A stretch of DNA of 64,000 nucleotides from Vibrio sp. MEBiC08052 (lineage in GTDB: Bacteria; Pseudomonadota; Gammaproteobacteria; Enterobacterales; Vibrionaceae). The translations under genes were made by a program, and so were the position numbers. The notes under the pieces are model-generated. The model was not told the origin of the DNA. It saw nothing but the letters and a program-made list of their open reading frames with translations, and did no database searches. Shown piece by piece: positions 29,457-39,862 of this stretch. Location: contig NZ_KQ947475.1 in assembly GCF_001506075.1 (NCBI RefSeq), forward strand, positions 2,326,390 to 2,390,389, read 5' to 3'. The stretch's first letter is position 1. Each line of letters starts with the position of its first letter.

Positions 29457-30470
29457 TTACAAGTAATCCCGAACGAGAATTTCTGCAATCTGAACCGCAT
29501 TGGTTGCCGCCCCTTTACGGACATTATCAGCAACGACCCATAAATTAATACCCTGATGGTGGCTGATATCATTACGGATTCTGCCGACAAAAACATTATC
29601 CTGTCCGCCAGCATTACCAACCTGCGTCGGAAACTCTTCTCCGGAGAACACCTCGATATTCTCAGACTGACGCAGTAAATCAGCCACCTGCTCCGCATCA
29701 ATCGGTGCCCGGGTTTCCACATGCAACGCTTCCGCATGGCCGTAGAACACCGGTACCCGAACACAAGTTGGATTGACCTGAATCGTTGGATCATTGAAAA
29801 TTTTCTGTGTTTCCCACACCATTTTCATTTCTTCACGTGTATAACCATTATCCATAAAGGCATCAATCTGAGGAATGCAGTTGAATGCAATCTGTTGGCT
29901 GAACTGGTTTGGCTCCGCAGGTACTCCATTCAACAGCCTGGCAGTTTGCCCGGCTAACTCATCCACGCCCGATTTTCCGGCACCGGAAACCGATTGATAG
30001 GTCGAAACATTGATGCGTTCAATACCGACGGCATCATGAATCGGCTTTAACGCAACCAACATCTGTATTGTTGAACAATTTGGATTGGCAATAATGTTCC
30101 GGTTACGGAATTCAGCAATGGCTTCAGGATTCACTTCGGGTACAACCAGCGGTACATCATAGTCATAGCGGAACTGAGATGTATTATCGATGACGACGAC
30201 ACCTGCATCCGCAGCGATTGGTGCCCATTTTTCCGACAGTTTCCCCCCCGCAGAAAAGAGAGCAATATGTGCCTGAGACCAGTCAAAATCTTCAACGTTC
30301 TGGACATACACTGACTTGCCGTTAAACCGGTAGCTTTTTCCTTCGCTGCGCTCACTCGCAAGCAAAAAGAGTGTTTCTATAGGAAACTGGCGTTCCCGAA
30401 GCACTTCAATCATTGTCTCACCGACAGCACCTGTGGCACCGAAAACAACAACGTTAAATTTTTGACTCAT
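29457..30470 (-). CDS. asd: aspartate-semialdehyde dehydrogenase
   Basis: NADPH-dependent enzyme of 337 residues making aspartate semialdehyde for lysine, threonine, methionine and diaminopimelate synthesis. It has the dinucleotide motif GATGAVG (11-17), catalytic Cys132 in NPNCSTIQ and the catalytic His in FYGHAEALH. In E. coli the gene after pdxB is usg, a homologue without catalytic residues; here they are intact, so it should be an active enzyme. Vibrios usually have a second asd. Overlaps the pdxB stop by ATGA. Confidence 0.9.
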   Translation of the reverse strand: MSQKFNVVVFGATGAVGETMIEVLRERQFPIETLFLLASERSEGKSYRFNGKSVYVQNVEDFDWSQAHIALFSAGGKLSEKWAPIAADAGVVVIDNTSQFRYDYDVPLVVPEVNPEAIAEFRNRNIIANPNCSTIQMLVALKPIHDAVGIERINVSTYQSVSGAGKSGVDELAGQTARLLNGVPAEPNQFSQQIAFNCIPQIDAFMDNGYTREEMKMVWETQKIFNDPTIQVNPTCVRVPVFYGHAEALHVETRAPIDAEQVADLLRQSENIEVFSGEEFPTQVGNAGGQDNVFVGRIRNDISHHQGINLWVVADNVRKGAATNAVQIAEILVRDYL

Positions 30471-31600
30471 GGTGTTACCTCAATCTGGAAACCTAATTCT
30501 GACAGCGGACTCAAATGACAGTTTTGCTGACCAGTTATTTTTATTGCACCGTATTCACGACGATCCCAATAGTTTTTACGCATGGCATCAAAAGCACCCG
30601 GTTGATTAATCACTCGTCTAAACAGCGCATCGTCCCGGCGAACGTCATAGACTAAATGGATCAAATTCACCAACGTCGCTTCATCCCAAGCATGGGACAG
30701 ACAAACTTCAGAGATCGGTGCAACCGGTAAAAGATTATTCGGACTCGCCCAAAGATCGTAACCGAGGAAAGTACAATAGCTGTTAAAAATCATCGTTGTT
30801 CCACGAGCTTTGCCTTCTAACCCGTAACCGGCAATATGTGGCGTCGCAAAAGCGAGTAATGGTAACAACGCCATATCAACTTCCGGTTCAAACTCAAATA
30901 CATCTAAAACCGCGGTGAACCCATCCTGTTGCTGCAAACGGTATTTCAATGCGGCATTGTCAACAATTGGACCCCGTGCTGCATTAATGAGAATCTGGTC
31001 GGCCCGCAAATTGTTAAGCCGTCGCGCATCCATCAGGTGATAAGTAGGCCAAGCGCCATCTTTCACCAGCGGGGTGTGTAAGGTAATCACATCGGCTGTT
31101 TCCAACAGCGTTTCCAGTTCAGTAAACTGGCGCGGATCACCTTCAGCTTCTTTGGGAGGATCATTGAGTAATACGTTTAACCCAATACCACGCAGACAGT
31201 CCGCAAGATAGCTGCCAACCTGCCCGGCACCGATAATGCCGACAGTTTTATCAAAAACAGAGAATCCCTGCTGTTGTGCAAGCACCATCAGAACACTGAA
31301 TACATATTCGGCAACCCCAACTTTGTTACACCCCGGCGCAGCGGTAAAGAAAATTCCCCGTTCCTGCAAAAGCTTCTGATCAACATGGTCCATACCCGCT
31401 GTCGCGGTACCGACAAATTTGAGCTTATCGGCCTTTTGCAATAATGCATCATTGACCTTCGTCACGGAGCGAATCATTAAAGCATCAACATCCACTAAGT
31501 CATCAGCAGTTAAATCACGTCCGGATTTTAGAATCACATCACCCAATTGGCTGAATAGTTCTTCAGCATAAGGCATATTTTCATCTATGAGGATTTTCAT
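30467..31600 (-). CDS. pdxB: erythronate-4-phosphate dehydrogenase
   Basis: Second enzyme of the deoxyxylulose-5-phosphate-independent branch of pyridoxal-phosphate synthesis. A 377-residue D-2-hydroxyacid dehydrogenase: [16 protein letters not shown] at the start, NAD motif [13 protein letters not shown], and active-site segments [17 protein letters not shown] and [16 protein letters not shown], followed by the PdxB-specific dimerisation domain. The frame extends 41 codons upstream without homology, so I start at ATG 31600. Coupled to asd by a 4-base overlap. Confidence 0.95.
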   Translation of the reverse strand: MKILIDENMPYAEELFSQLGDVILKSGRDLTADDLVDVDALMIRSVTKVNDALLQKADKLKFVGTATAGMDHVDQKLLQERGIFFTAAPGCNKVGVAEYVFSVLMVLAQQQGFSVFDKTVGIIGAGQVGSYLADCLRGIGLNVLLNDPPKEAEGDPRQFTELETLLETADVITLHTPLVKDGAWPTYHLMDARRLNNLRADQILINAARGPIVDNAALKYRLQQQDGFTAVLDVFEFEPEVDMALLPLLAFATPHIAGYGLEGKARGTTMIFNSYCTFLGYDLWASPNNLLPVAPISEVCLSHAWDEATLVNLIHLVYDVRRDDALFRRVINQPGAFDAMRKNYWDRREYGAIKITGQQNCHLSPLSELGFQIEVTP

Positions 31601-31678
31601 ACCTGACATCATCTTTTTCGAAATAAAGAGGGATTGTACAGAAAGTCGGAACACGGTTCGATATAAATGTTCTATACG

Positions 31679-31712
31679 AAAAAATACTCGGTATCGTATG
31701 ACACCGAGTATT
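31679..31712 (-). terminator. fabB terminator
   Basis: Arms AATACTCGGT (31683-31692) and ACCGAGTATT (31703-31712); on the minus strand a TTTTTT run follows the hairpin. It lies 81 bases past the fabB stop and before pdxB. ATACGA just upstream could pair with the loop TCGTAT as an alternative fold. Confidence 0.8.
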
Positions 31713-31792
31713 GAATGGTTCAATCCGAATACGATTGGACTGACAGAGACTCAATCACTGCACGCATAGCAGTGCAAGAAACCCTGACTCAA

Positions 31793-33004
31793 TTAGCCCT
31801 GATATTTACGCATCAGCAAGGTTGCATTGGTCCCGCCGAACCCAAAACTGTTCGACATCACCGTTGTCAGTTCCTGCTCTCTACCCTCAGTGACAATATC
31901 TAACCCATGTGCTGCTTCATCAAGATTCTCGATATTCACACTTGGTGCGACAAAGTTATGATGGAGCATCAGCAGAGAATAAATAGCTTCATGGACCCCA
32001 GCCGCACCCAGCGCATGACCTGTCATTGCTTTTGTTGCTGAGATCGCAGGGCTTTTTCCACTGAACACTTCCTGAATCGCGTGGAGCTCTTTAACATCAC
32101 CGGCAGGTGTTGATGTCCCATGCGTGTTGATGTAATCGACTCGATCAACATTCTGCATCGCCATCTTCATACAACGCACAGCACCTTCACCAGAGGGGGC
32201 TACCATGTCATAACCATCAGAAGTGGCACCGTAACCCACGATTTCACCATAGATGGTCGCCCCACGAGCCAACGCATGTTCCAGCTCTTCCACGACAACC
32301 ATGCCGCCACCACCGGAAATGACAAATCCATCCCGATCTGCATCATAGGTACGAGAAGCACGATCAGGTGTATCATTATACTTGGTTGACAATGCACCCA
32401 TCGCATCAAACATCATGGTCATCGTCCAGTCGAGTTCTTCACCACCACCGGCAAAGACAATATCCTGCTTACCAAGCTGAATGAGTTCTGAGGCATGACC
32501 GATACAGTGAGCAGACGTCGAACATGCGGAACTCATACTATAGTTGACACCGCGAATCTTAAATGGCGTCGCCAGACAGGCAGAAACTGTCGATGACATT
32601 GTTCTTGTAACCATATAAGGACCAACTCGTTTGACCCCTTTCTCACGCAATGTATCGATAGCAAGAGATTGGTTCAGTGCTGATGCACCGCCAGAACCGG
32701 CAACCACACCAGTTCTGTCATTTGAAACCATCTCTGGTGTTAATCCGGCATCGGCAATCGCTTGTTCAAGTGCCAGATAGGCATAAGCAGCAGCGTCTCC
32801 CATAAACCGCATTTGCTTACGATCAATCAGCGTGGACGGATCAATTTTCAGATCACCCCATACTTGAGAGCGCAGACCTTTCTCTTTGAATTGCTCAGAC
32901 GCTGTAATACCTGATTTTCCAGCTCTCAGAGATGCCAGAACTTCTTCGACATTGTTACCGATACTGGAAACAATACCCATACCGGTTATTACAACTCGTT
33001 TCAT
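31793..33004 (-). CDS. fabB: 3-oxoacyl-ACP synthase I
   Basis: Condensing enzyme for fatty-acid elongation, needed for unsaturated fatty acids. The 403-residue thiolase-fold protein has nucleophile Cys161 in [12 protein letters not shown] and the two catalytic histidines in [11 protein letters not shown] and [27 protein letters not shown] is the canonical N terminus. Divergent from mnmC as in E. coli. FadR control is possible but the visible site is weak. Confidence 0.96.
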   Translation of the reverse strand: MKRVVITGMGIVSSIGNNVEEVLASLRAGKSGITASEQFKEKGLRSQVWGDLKIDPSTLIDRKQMRFMGDAAAYAYLALEQAIADAGLTPEMVSNDRTGVVAGSGGASALNQSLAIDTLREKGVKRVGPYMVTRTMSSTVSACLATPFKIRGVNYSMSSACSTSAHCIGHASELIQLGKQDIVFAGGGEELDWTMTMMFDAMGALSTKYNDTPDRASRTYDADRDGFVISGGGGMVVVEELEHALARGATIYGEIVGYGATSDGYDMVAPSGEGAVRCMKMAMQNVDRVDYINTHGTSTPAGDVKELHAIQEVFSGKSPAISATKAMTGHALGAAGVHEAIYSLLMLHHNFVAPSVNIENLDEAAHGLDIVTEGREQELTTVMSNSFGFGGTNATLLMRKYQG

Positions 33005-33146
33005 ATAAGATCCCTATTCTTTAAAAAATTCGTATGATTTCGCATAAGATGATAGCCGACAAAGTTTATTGAAGTGGTCAGCTTTCCAAGAAATTCGTAC
33101 AATTCATTCACCGTTAGTATACCGCCCATAAAAGAAAAACACAGCT

Positions 33147-35168
33147 ATGACTAGAATAACCAACGCCAAACTTGACTGGAACGAGGCCGGAACTCCCGTA
33201 TCCGGAGAGTTTGACGACGTCTATTTCTCGAATGTGAATGGACTTGAGGAAACAAGATACGTTTTTCTTCAAAAAAATCAATTACCTGAACGCTGGAATC
33301 ATTTAAATCGGTCAAGATTTGTGATTGGAGAAACAGGATTCGGGACAGGGCTTAATTTTCTCGCTACCTGGCAAGCATTTGATCAGTTTCACCGTCAGCA
33401 TCCGGACGCTTCTCTCCAGTCACTCCATTTCATCAGTTTTGAAAAGTATCCGGTGAGTCGGGATGATTTAATCAAAGCACATCAAGCCTGGCCTGAACTG
33501 GCAGAGTATGCTGCAGAGCTCCAGCAATATTACCCGCTGGCAGTGCCGGAATGCCATCGAATGACATTTGCTGACGGTGCTGTCACGCTTGATCTGTGGT
33601 TCGGGGATATTCATGACTGTATGCCGTTAGTCCCCGTCCCTCAGGAAGGCTTGATTGATGCGTGGTTCCTCGATGGTTTTGCGCCGAGCAAAAACCCTGA
33701 CATGTGGAATCAGCAGTTGTTTGATCACATGGCAAAACTGGCTAAAGCGGATGCAACGTGTGCAACGTTTACGGCCGCAGGCTTTGTTCGCCGCGGGTTA
33801 ATGGAAGCCGGTTTTACCATGCAGAAAGTTAAAGGGTTCGGTACCAAACGAGAAATGTTGGTCGGCAATCTGGAAACACCGACCGGATTCACCAATATGC
33901 TGCCGTGGTATGCCCACCAGTCAGTTGCTGATTTATCGGATGTGGCCATTATCGGTGGCGGGATCGCCGGCGCCACATTGGCAAAAACCTTAAGCCGCCG
34001 GGGCATTCAGGTCACACTCTATTGCCAAGATGACCAAGCGGCGCAAGGTGCATCAGGCAATCGTCAAGGTGCTATCTATCCGCTGTTGAATAGCCAACAC
34101 GATCCATTATCTCGCTTTTTTGCCGCAAGTTTTTTATATGCGCGACAATTTGTAGAACAGCAGCGCAGTGACGGTCTCGATTTTGATTACCAATGGTGTG
34201 GTGTGACCCAACTGATGTGGAATGAGCAGGCGTGCAAGAAATTGAAACCCATCGCGACAGGCCGTTTTCCCCAAGAACTGGTGACAGGTCTGGATTCACA
34301 CCAGACATCAGCAACGCTCGGTTTACCGGTTACAGCGGAAAGTCTCTATTATCCGCTCGGTGGCTGGGTTTGTCCGGCACAACTCACCGGGCAACTACTG
34401 TCATCGTTACAGGCATCCGGCCGGCTCCGAACCCATTTCAACACTAAAATTGATCAACTCCACTGGGATGAACAGGCAGCAGTCTGGCAACTCCATAGTG
34501 CGGATCAAATCTTTCGTCATCAATGTGTCGTCATTGCCAACGGGCACCAGTTTGACCAATTTTCCCAGACTCAGACACTACCACTCGCACAAGTAAAAGG
34601 TCAGGTCAGTCATATCCCGACCACGGATACGCTCAAGCATCTCAATACTGTGCTCTGTTACGATGGTTATATGACGCCCGTCAATCCTGCCAACCAACAG
34701 CATTGTATTGGTGCCAGTTATGATCGCCAGAATCTTGACACTCACTTTGATCCGGCAGCGCAAACACAAAATCGAGACAAGCTGCAAAGCTGTATCCCCG
34801 ACCAGTCATGGCCAGACGAAGTCGATATATCGCACAATCAGTCAAGACAAGGGATTCGCTGTGTTAGCCGCGATCATCTGCCTTTTGCGGGAAATCTGGG
34901 TGATTTGCCAACCATCAAAACACAGTATCATGCATTGGTTACACAAACGGCTCAGTCCGCCCCCCAAATCCATCATTATCCACACCTCTACGGGATGTTA
35001 GGGCTCGGCTCCAGAGGGCTAAGCTCTGCGCCGCTGCTGGCAGAGTGCCTTGCCTCTATCATGTGTGGTGATCCACTGCCGCTATCGGTTGATTTACTGG
35101 AACGCATTCATCCCAGCCGAATGTGGGTCAGAAAACTGCGCAAAGGCAAAGCAGTTGCGGCATCATAA
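33147..35168 (+). CDS. mnmC: bifunctional tRNA mnm5s2U34 synthesis enzyme MnmC
   Basis: A 673-residue fusion acting on the wobble uridine of tRNA. The N-terminal SAM methyltransferase domain (MnmC2, ~1-240) has [13 protein letters not shown] and the [15 protein letters not shown] block. The C-terminal FAD oxidoreductase (MnmC1, ~265-660) has [20 protein letters not shown] and the [14 protein letters not shown] and [15 protein letters not shown] segments. It demodifies cmnm5s2U and then methylates nm5s2U. Full length, both domains intact. Confidence 0.96.
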   Translation: MTRITNAKLDWNEAGTPVSGEFDDVYFSNVNGLEETRYVFLQKNQLPERWNHLNRSRFVIGETGFGTGLNFLATWQAFDQFHRQHPDASLQSLHFISFEKYPVSRDDLIKAHQAWPELAEYAAELQQYYPLAVPECHRMTFADGAVTLDLWFGDIHDCMPLVPVPQEGLIDAWFLDGFAPSKNPDMWNQQLFDHMAKLAKADATCATFTAAGFVRRGLMEAGFTMQKVKGFGTKREMLVGNLETPTGFTNMLPWYAHQSVADLSDVAIIGGGIAGATLAKTLSRRGIQVTLYCQDDQAAQGASGNRQGAIYPLLNSQHDPLSRFFAASFLYARQFVEQQRSDGLDFDYQWCGVTQLMWNEQACKKLKPIATGRFPQELVTGLDSHQTSATLGLPVTAESLYYPLGGWVCPAQLTGQLLSSLQASGRLRTHFNTKIDQLHWDEQAAVWQLHSADQIFRHQCVVIANGHQFDQFSQTQTLPLAQVKGQVSHIPTTDTLKHLNTVLCYDGYMTPVNPANQQHCIGASYDRQNLDTHFDPAAQTQNRDKLQSCIPDQSWPDEVDISHNQSRQGIRCVSRDHLPFAGNLGDLPTIKTQYHALVTQTAQSAPQIHHYPHLYGMLGLGSRGLSSAPLLAECLASIMCGDPLPLSVDLLERIHPSRMWVRKLRKGKAVAAS

Positions 35169-35174
35169 TTTTCC

Positions 35175-35230
35175 CGGTCAAACACATAAAAAATCACCCG
35201 AGGTCCCCCTGGGTGATTAATGTTTGACCG
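35175..35230. terminator. nested double inverted repeat between mnmC and the FMN reductase
   Basis: Inner stem AATCACCC/GGGTGATT and outer stem CGGTCAAACA/TGTTTGACCG can form one long broken hairpin in the 90-base convergent gap. A-rich and T-rich flanks suggest a bidirectional terminator; the perfect outer arms are unusual for one. Confidence 0.7.
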
Positions 35231-35258
35231 AGGCCACAATAATCAGGTCTTGAAACGA

Positions 35259-35792
35259 TTATCCCTGTAACGTTTTAACCGCTTGCTCAATTTCAGCCGC
35301 AATGGCTGCGTTAGTGACTTGGCCTTTTTCCATGTCAAAATTGTCGTAAAAGCTCGGTACGGAAATCGATGCTTTTACATCACCACCAAAAAAGCCGGCA
35401 GAAGCTGTTGCGGCAGCCAATACTGACTGAGCCCCACCGGGGCCCGGAGAGGTTGCTAAATAAACGGCTGGTTTGCTCTTGAAGATATCCCGATCAATTC
35501 GGGTCGCCCAGTCAAACAAATTCTTATACGCTGCCGGATGATGGCCATTGTGCTCCGCGAAAGAAATAACAAATGCATCCGCCTGTGACAAATCATCAAG
35601 AAAGGCCTTAGCGCCTTCTGCATGGCCGATCTCTTTTTCTAGATCTTCGCTAAACATCGGCACTGAATAGTTTTTAATATCAATTACTTGAACTTCAGCG
35701 TCCGCGACTAAATTTGCCGCATAAGTTGCTAATGCTTTATTAATCGAAGTTGAACTGGTACTCGCACCAAACGCAATAATTTTCACCGTCAT
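35259..35792 (-). CDS. NADPH-dependent FMN reductase family protein
   Basis: A 177-residue flavodoxin-fold reductase. The N-terminal phosphate loop is GASTSSTSINKALA; the block SFAEHNGHHPAAYKNLFDW near residue 80 and SPGPGGAQSVLAA near 115 are typical of the NADPH-dependent FMN/quinone or chromate reductase family. The actual acceptor cannot be named. It is a single-gene unit on the minus strand. Confidence 0.85.
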   Translation of the reverse strand: MTVKIIAFGASTSSTSINKALATYAANLVADAEVQVIDIKNYSVPMFSEDLEKEIGHAEGAKAFLDDLSQADAFVISFAEHNGHHPAAYKNLFDWATRIDRDIFKSKPAVYLATSPGPGGAQSVLAAATASAGFFGGDVKASISVPSFYDNFDMEKGQVTNAAIAAEIEQAVKTLQG

Positions 35793-35902
35793 TACCTCTC
35801 TATCATCTTAGAACATGCTCAGAATAAGCCTTGATCGTCATGGCAACAACCGCAAAATTTGTATAGATACATTCAAATAATTAGAACTACCGTCACAGGT
35901 AT

Positions 35903-36184
35903 CTATGGCGCCTTCGCGAAGTTCATTTGAGACAGAAGCCTTTGCCATAATTGTTGTACAATCACTCGATCCGCCGGTGCCAGCTCAGAACGGGCGTTAT
36001 CCAGACTTGTTTCGATCCGTGCTTTCAGCTCAGCCAGTTCGGTAATACCTTCATCTTCACATGATGCCGCAGCCAGTGAAATATGCCCACGCAGATAACC
36101 ACCGGCAAATAGTTCATCATCAGAGGCGTGTACAATGCCATCATCGATCAATGCCAGCATTTTTTCTTCAAATTCAATAATCAT
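35903..36184 (-). CDS. yfcL: YfcL family protein
   Basis: A small acidic 93-residue protein of unknown function matching YfcL in length, sequence pattern (MIIEFEEKMLALIDDGIVHA, FAGGYLRGHISLAAASCE) and position between mnmC and epmC, as in E. coli. The frame extends 32 codons upstream toward epmC, but ATG 36184 gives the family N terminus. Confidence 0.88.
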   Translation of the reverse strand: MIIEFEEKMLALIDDGIVHASDDELFAGGYLRGHISLAAASCEDEGITELAELKARIETSLDNARSELAPADRVIVQQLWQRLLSQMNFAKAP

Positions 36185-36293
36185 TTTATACTCTTCATTG
36201 CCACTATAGTGACGGACTGTTTGACAGCGCAACCATACAATTATCTCAGTCGGGTTACTATATGACCTGAAAAGAGACAATGTCAGACTGACA

Positions 36294-36824
36294 TTATTTC
36301 ACAACAAATAATGCCGGAGACAACGGAGCAGTCTGATAAAAACTCCGCAATGCTTCGGCAAGAAGACCAACCCGTTCGGGCAACCCCTGACCAAGAATCT
36401 GCATCACCTCAGCATGGACTTTTACCATAAATTGCAGCCGATCCGGCTCAAAATCGCCATTCAGATTGTCACAACTTACAGAAAAGGGAAAGCCGGCACT
36501 GACCGACAGAATCCATTCGTAAGCCTGAGGGCGAATTTCAACCTGCTCAAAAGCTGCCTGAACTTCACGAGTCCGACCATCCGGTTCATACCAATAGCCA
36601 AAATCTTCCAACCGGCGTCGCTCAGGACCTGCAACACACCAGTGCGCAATCTCATGCAGTGCGGATGCATAAAAACCATGCGCGAAAATAATCCGGTGAT
36701 AAGGCACTGAATCATCAGCCGGTAAATAGATGGGTTCATCATCTCCCAGTACCAGATGCGTTTGATAACGCTCAGCAAAGGTTCGGTTAAAAATGTTGAT
36801 TAAGTCCTGATATCGATGAACCAT
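36294..36824 (-). CDS. epmC: elongation factor P hydroxylase
   Basis: EpmC (YfcM) hydroxylates the beta-lysylated lysine of EF-P. The 176-residue protein has the metal-site motif LHEIAHWC near residue 53 and the downstream GPERRRLEDFGYWYEPDGR block. Its partner genes epmA and epmB are not in the window. It heads an epmC-yfcL unit downstream of the aroC terminator. Confidence 0.92.
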   Translation of the reverse strand: MVHRYQDLINIFNRTFAERYQTHLVLGDDEPIYLPADDSVPYHRIIFAHGFYASALHEIAHWCVAGPERRRLEDFGYWYEPDGRTREVQAAFEQVEIRPQAYEWILSVSAGFPFSVSCDNLNGDFEPDRLQFMVKVHAEVMQILGQGLPERVGLLAEALRSFYQTAPLSPALFVVK

Positions 36825-36895
36825 AATTTACTTGATCTGTTGTGACGACAGCGTGCATTTTCCAGTTTTTCCCACGAGAGGTAAAGTCTCACCAT

Positions 36896-36920
36896 AAAAA
36901 ATGCCCTCAGAAGAGGGCAT
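36896..36920 (-). terminator. aroC terminator
   Basis: Arms ATGCCCTC and GAGGGCAT around AGAA with a T-run on the minus strand, 50 bases past the aroC stop. Confidence 0.88.
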
Positions 36921-36969
36921 TCAAGCAAGGTTTTGCGAACAATACGCAAGATAATAGATAATGAGTGGG

Positions 36970-38055
36970 TCAGATTTTCGGTGTCTCAGTCACCACATGC
37001 TGGTTTTGACCGCGATGACGCAACAGGTGATCCATCAAGACAATCGCCAGCATCGCTTCTGCAATCGGCACCGCACGAATCCCGACACATGGGTCATGAC
37101 GCCCTTTGGTAATCAATTGCGTTTTCTCACCCGTTTTGGTGATGGTGTCTCCGGGAACCGTAATACTGGAAGTCGGTTTCAGCGCGATATTCGCAACAAT
37201 ATCCTGCCCCGTCGAAATACCGCCCAGCACCCCACCGGCATGATTACTGCCGAAGCCTTGCGGTGATAATGTATCCCGGTGCTGACTCCCTTTTTGCTGA
37301 ACAACTGCAAAACCGTCACCAATTTCAACGCCTTTGACCGCATTGATACTCATTAATGCGTGCGCAATATCCGCATCCAAACGGTCAAACACCGGCTCTC
37401 CCAAGCCAACGGGTACTGATGTCGCCACAACCTGAATTTTGGCACCAATAGAGTCACCCTGCTTTTTCAGGTCTCGAATCAGTGCGTCAAATTGTTCGAC
37501 TTTATCAATATCCGGGCAGAAAAAAGCGTTGTTTTCAATTTCATCCCAATCAACTTTATCGATGGAGATATCGCCCATTTGTGACAGATAGGCCCGAATT
37601 TCAATGCCGTACGCCTGACGAAGATATTTCTTGGCAACCGCACCGGCAGCAACTCGCATTGCAGTTTCACGCGCTGAAGAGCGACCACCGCCGCGATAAT
37701 CCCGAATGCCATACTTTTGGTAGTAAGTATAATCAGCATGTCCAGGGCGGAATTTATCTTGAATCTCTGAATAATCTTTCGACCGCTGATCGGTATTTTC
37801 AATCAACAACCCAATCGAGGTGCCGGTCGTTTTACCCTCGAATACCCCGGACAAAATTTTCACTTCATCCGGTTCCCGCCGTTGTGTGGTGTAACGTGAT
37901 GTTCCCGGACGACGTCTGTCGAGATCGATTTGCAGATCAGCTTCTGTCAGTTCGAGCCCTGGTGGGCATCCGTCAACGATACATCCCAGAGCAAGACCGT
38001 GACTTTCTCCAAACGTCGTTACACGGAAATGTTGCCCGATACTATTTCCTGCCAT
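36970..38055 (-). CDS. aroC: chorismate synthase
   Basis: Last step of the shikimate pathway, converting EPSP to chorismate with reduced FMN. The 361-residue protein shows the three family signatures: [18 protein letters not shown] near residue 13, the [18 protein letters not shown] region near 125, and [17 protein letters not shown] near the C terminus. A 221-base gap separates it from prmB upstream, so it probably has its own promoter. Confidence 0.96.
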   Translation of the reverse strand: MAGNSIGQHFRVTTFGESHGLALGCIVDGCPPGLELTEADLQIDLDRRRPGTSRYTTQRREPDEVKILSGVFEGKTTGTSIGLLIENTDQRSKDYSEIQDKFRPGHADYTYYQKYGIRDYRGGGRSSARETAMRVAAGAVAKKYLRQAYGIEIRAYLSQMGDISIDKVDWDEIENNAFFCPDIDKVEQFDALIRDLKKQGDSIGAKIQVVATSVPVGLGEPVFDRLDADIAHALMSINAVKGVEIGDGFAVVQQKGSQHRDTLSPQGFGSNHAGGVLGGISTGQDIVANIALKPTSSITVPGDTITKTGEKTQLITKGRHDPCVGIRAVPIAEAMLAIVLMDHLLRHRGQNQHVVTETPKI

Positions 38056-38251
38056 GCACTTTCCTGTTTATTCATGTTGTGGTTAACAATTTTCTGAATC
38101 ACTATTTTCTTCGCTAAATGGCGATTTTTATTTTCATTCATGGTGGTGTCTGGCGAACCCATCCGGTTCATGAGACCCATATTCACTTAAATATGGCCTC
38201 ATAGTCGCTTGATTCTGATTTGTTGTAAAGCCCAGCGCGCTTCTCTCACCG

Positions 38252-38281
38252 GATAGCTTTAATTCCGCAGATAGCTTTAAT
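38252..38281. repeat. 12-base tandem duplication at the prmB stop
   Basis: GATAGCTTTAAT occurs at 38252-38263 and 38270-38281, an 18-base period. The second copy contains the prmB stop codon. It looks like a small recent duplication. Confidence 0.7.
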
Positions 38282-39209
38282 CACGATAGTCAGCAAAATG
38301 ATCAGCACATTCAACTAACTGTTGGCGAGTCAGCATAAAGACCCCATGACCACCGTTGGAAAATTCCAGCCAAGTGAACGGAATATCCGGATACTGTGCC
38401 ATCATGTGAACCATCGAATTGCCGACTTCGCAGATCAAGATCCCTTGCTCGGTCAAATAATCCGGTGCATTAGCAAGGATTCGACGGACTAATTCTAATC
38501 CATCCACCCCGGCTGCCAAACCGAGTGCCGGTTCATGCTCAAATTCTTGCGGCAACGAATCCATGTCTTCCTGATCAACATAAGGCGGATTAGAGACAAT
38601 CAACTCATAAGTGGCTTTAGGTAAGTCTCTGAACAAATCAGAACGCATCGGGAAGACTTGCTGTTCCAAGCCATGATCCTGGATATTGATTTCGGCAACA
38701 GCCAGAGCATCGGTAGAAATATCAACGGCATCCACTTCCGCCTCGGGGAACATATGCGCACATGCAATGGCAATACAGCCACTCCCCGTACAGAGATCCA
38801 TGATTTTATTCGGTGTTTCCGTCAGCCAAGGCTGAAACTGATTTTCAATCAACTCACCAATCGGAGAGCGCGGCACCAGTACCCGCTCATCGACAAAAAA
38901 CTCCAACCCACAAAACCAAGCCTTATTGGTCAAATAAGCAACTGGCTTGCGTTCTTTAATACGCTGAATCACCCGTTCGACAATACCAGCTCTTTCACTC
39001 ATCGTCAGACGAGAATTTAATACATGTGAAGGCACATCGATCGGCAGATATAAAGTGGGTAAAATCAACTGAACCGCTTCATCCCAAGCATTATCGGTGC
39101 CGTGACCGTAAAATAATCCGGCAGCGTTAAAGCGGCTGACCGCCCAACGAATCATATCCTGAAGTGTATGAAGCTCAGCGACCGCCTCATCGACAAAAAT
39201 CTTATCCAA
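38277..39209 (-). CDS. prmB: ribosomal protein L3 N5-glutamine methyltransferase
   Basis: SAM-dependent enzyme methylating Gln of ribosomal protein L3. It has the SAM motif DLCTGSG, the VDAVDIS block and the catalytic NPPY within [11 protein letters not shown] place the start at the TTG of 39207-39209: GGAGG (39215-39219) lies 5 bases upstream and the product then begins [10 protein letters not shown] with 310 residues, exactly as in E. coli. The longer frame from the TTG at 39221 would contain that ribosome-binding site inside the coding region. Divergent from smrB. Confidence 0.95.
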   Translation of the reverse strand: MDKIFVDEAVAELHTLQDMIRWAVSRFNAAGLFYGHGTDNAWDEAVQLILPTLYLPIDVPSHVLNSRLTMSERAGIVERVIQRIKERKPVAYLTNKAWFCGLEFFVDERVLVPRSPIGELIENQFQPWLTETPNKIMDLCTGSGCIAIACAHMFPEAEVDAVDISTDALAVAEINIQDHGLEQQVFPMRSDLFRDLPKATYELIVSNPPYVDQEDMDSLPQEFEHEPALGLAAGVDGLELVRRILANAPDYLTEQGILICEVGNSMVHMMAQYPDIPFTWLEFSNGGHGVFMLTRQQLVECADHFADYRD

Positions 39210-39271
39210 AATTGCCTCCAAAAAGCGCTACAATACTGCTTATCCGTATTTAACAAACATATGAACAGCGA

Positions 39272-39802
39272 ATGAGTGACCACGACCCATATCAGGATGA
39301 TGACTCAACCTTATTCAACGATGCAGTAAAGGGCGTAAAAAAGTTGCATCAGGATACCATAGTCCGGCAACCAAACAGAAATACCAAACAAAATTTAGCA
39401 CGCCGTAACATTCATAATACCAATGACAATGAGTTCTATTTTTCTGATGAATTCGTGCCTCATCTTGATCAGGAGGGACCAACGCGCTACGCACGCAGTG
39501 ACGTTTCCAAATATGAGGTCAAGCGGCTACGTCGCGGCGTTTATGTGCCGGACGTTTTTCTGGATATGCACGGCATGACTCAAAAAGAAGCAAAAAGAGA
39601 GCTGGCTGCGATGATCGCCTACTGTATTAAAGAAGGCATCCATTGTGCCGGTGTTCAGCATGGTATTGGCAAACACATTCTGAAACAGAAAGTTCCTCTG
39701 TGGCTAGCCCAGCACCCTGATGTGATGGCTTTCCATCAGGCCCCGATGGAATTTGGCGGTGATGGCGCGTTACTGGTACTGCTGTCTGTTCCTGAGAAAT
39801 AG
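39272..39802 (+). CDS. smrB: Smr-domain ribosome rescue endonuclease SmrB
   Basis: A 176-residue protein with a C-terminal Smr domain (DMHGMTQKEAKRELAAMI and QHGIGKHILKQKVPLWL near residues 100-155). SmrB cleaves mRNA at collided ribosomes in E. coli. The N-terminal ~80 residues are charged and probably mediate ribosome contact. Divergent from prmB, as in E. coli; convergent with flhB. Confidence 0.93.
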   Translation: MSDHDPYQDDDSTLFNDAVKGVKKLHQDTIVRQPNRNTKQNLARRNIHNTNDNEFYFSDEFVPHLDQEGPTRYARSDVSKYEVKRLRRGVYVPDVFLDMHGMTQKEAKRELAAMIAYCIKEGIHCAGVQHGIGKHILKQKVPLWLAQHPDVMAFHQAPMEFGGDGALLVLLSVPEK

Positions 39803-39862
39803 AGTCCGAAAAACAAAGCGCGGCAATACAAAAAATAACGCGCTCAACATCCCCACCGGATA

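Noticed and set aside
31587..31769. Small plus-strand frame between pdxB and fabB
   Set aside because: It runs through the fabB terminator hairpin and has no ribosome-binding site or family similarity.
33072..33086. FadR site in the fabB/mnmC region (AAGTGGTCAGCTTTC)
   Set aside because: Only the left half resembles AACTGGTCNGACCAGTT; the right half is lost. Too weak to annotate.
39818..39844. AGCGCG/CGCGCT hairpin between smrB and flhB as a terminator
   Set aside because: Six-base arms, a 16-base loop and no T-run on either strand.
39803..39862. flhB is not followed by flhA, suggesting a recent break in the flagellar cluster
   Set aside because: The same split, with flhA-flhF-flhG-fliA-che in a separate cluster on the far side of housekeeping genes, is known in V. 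cholerae. It is ancestral, not a new rearrangement.
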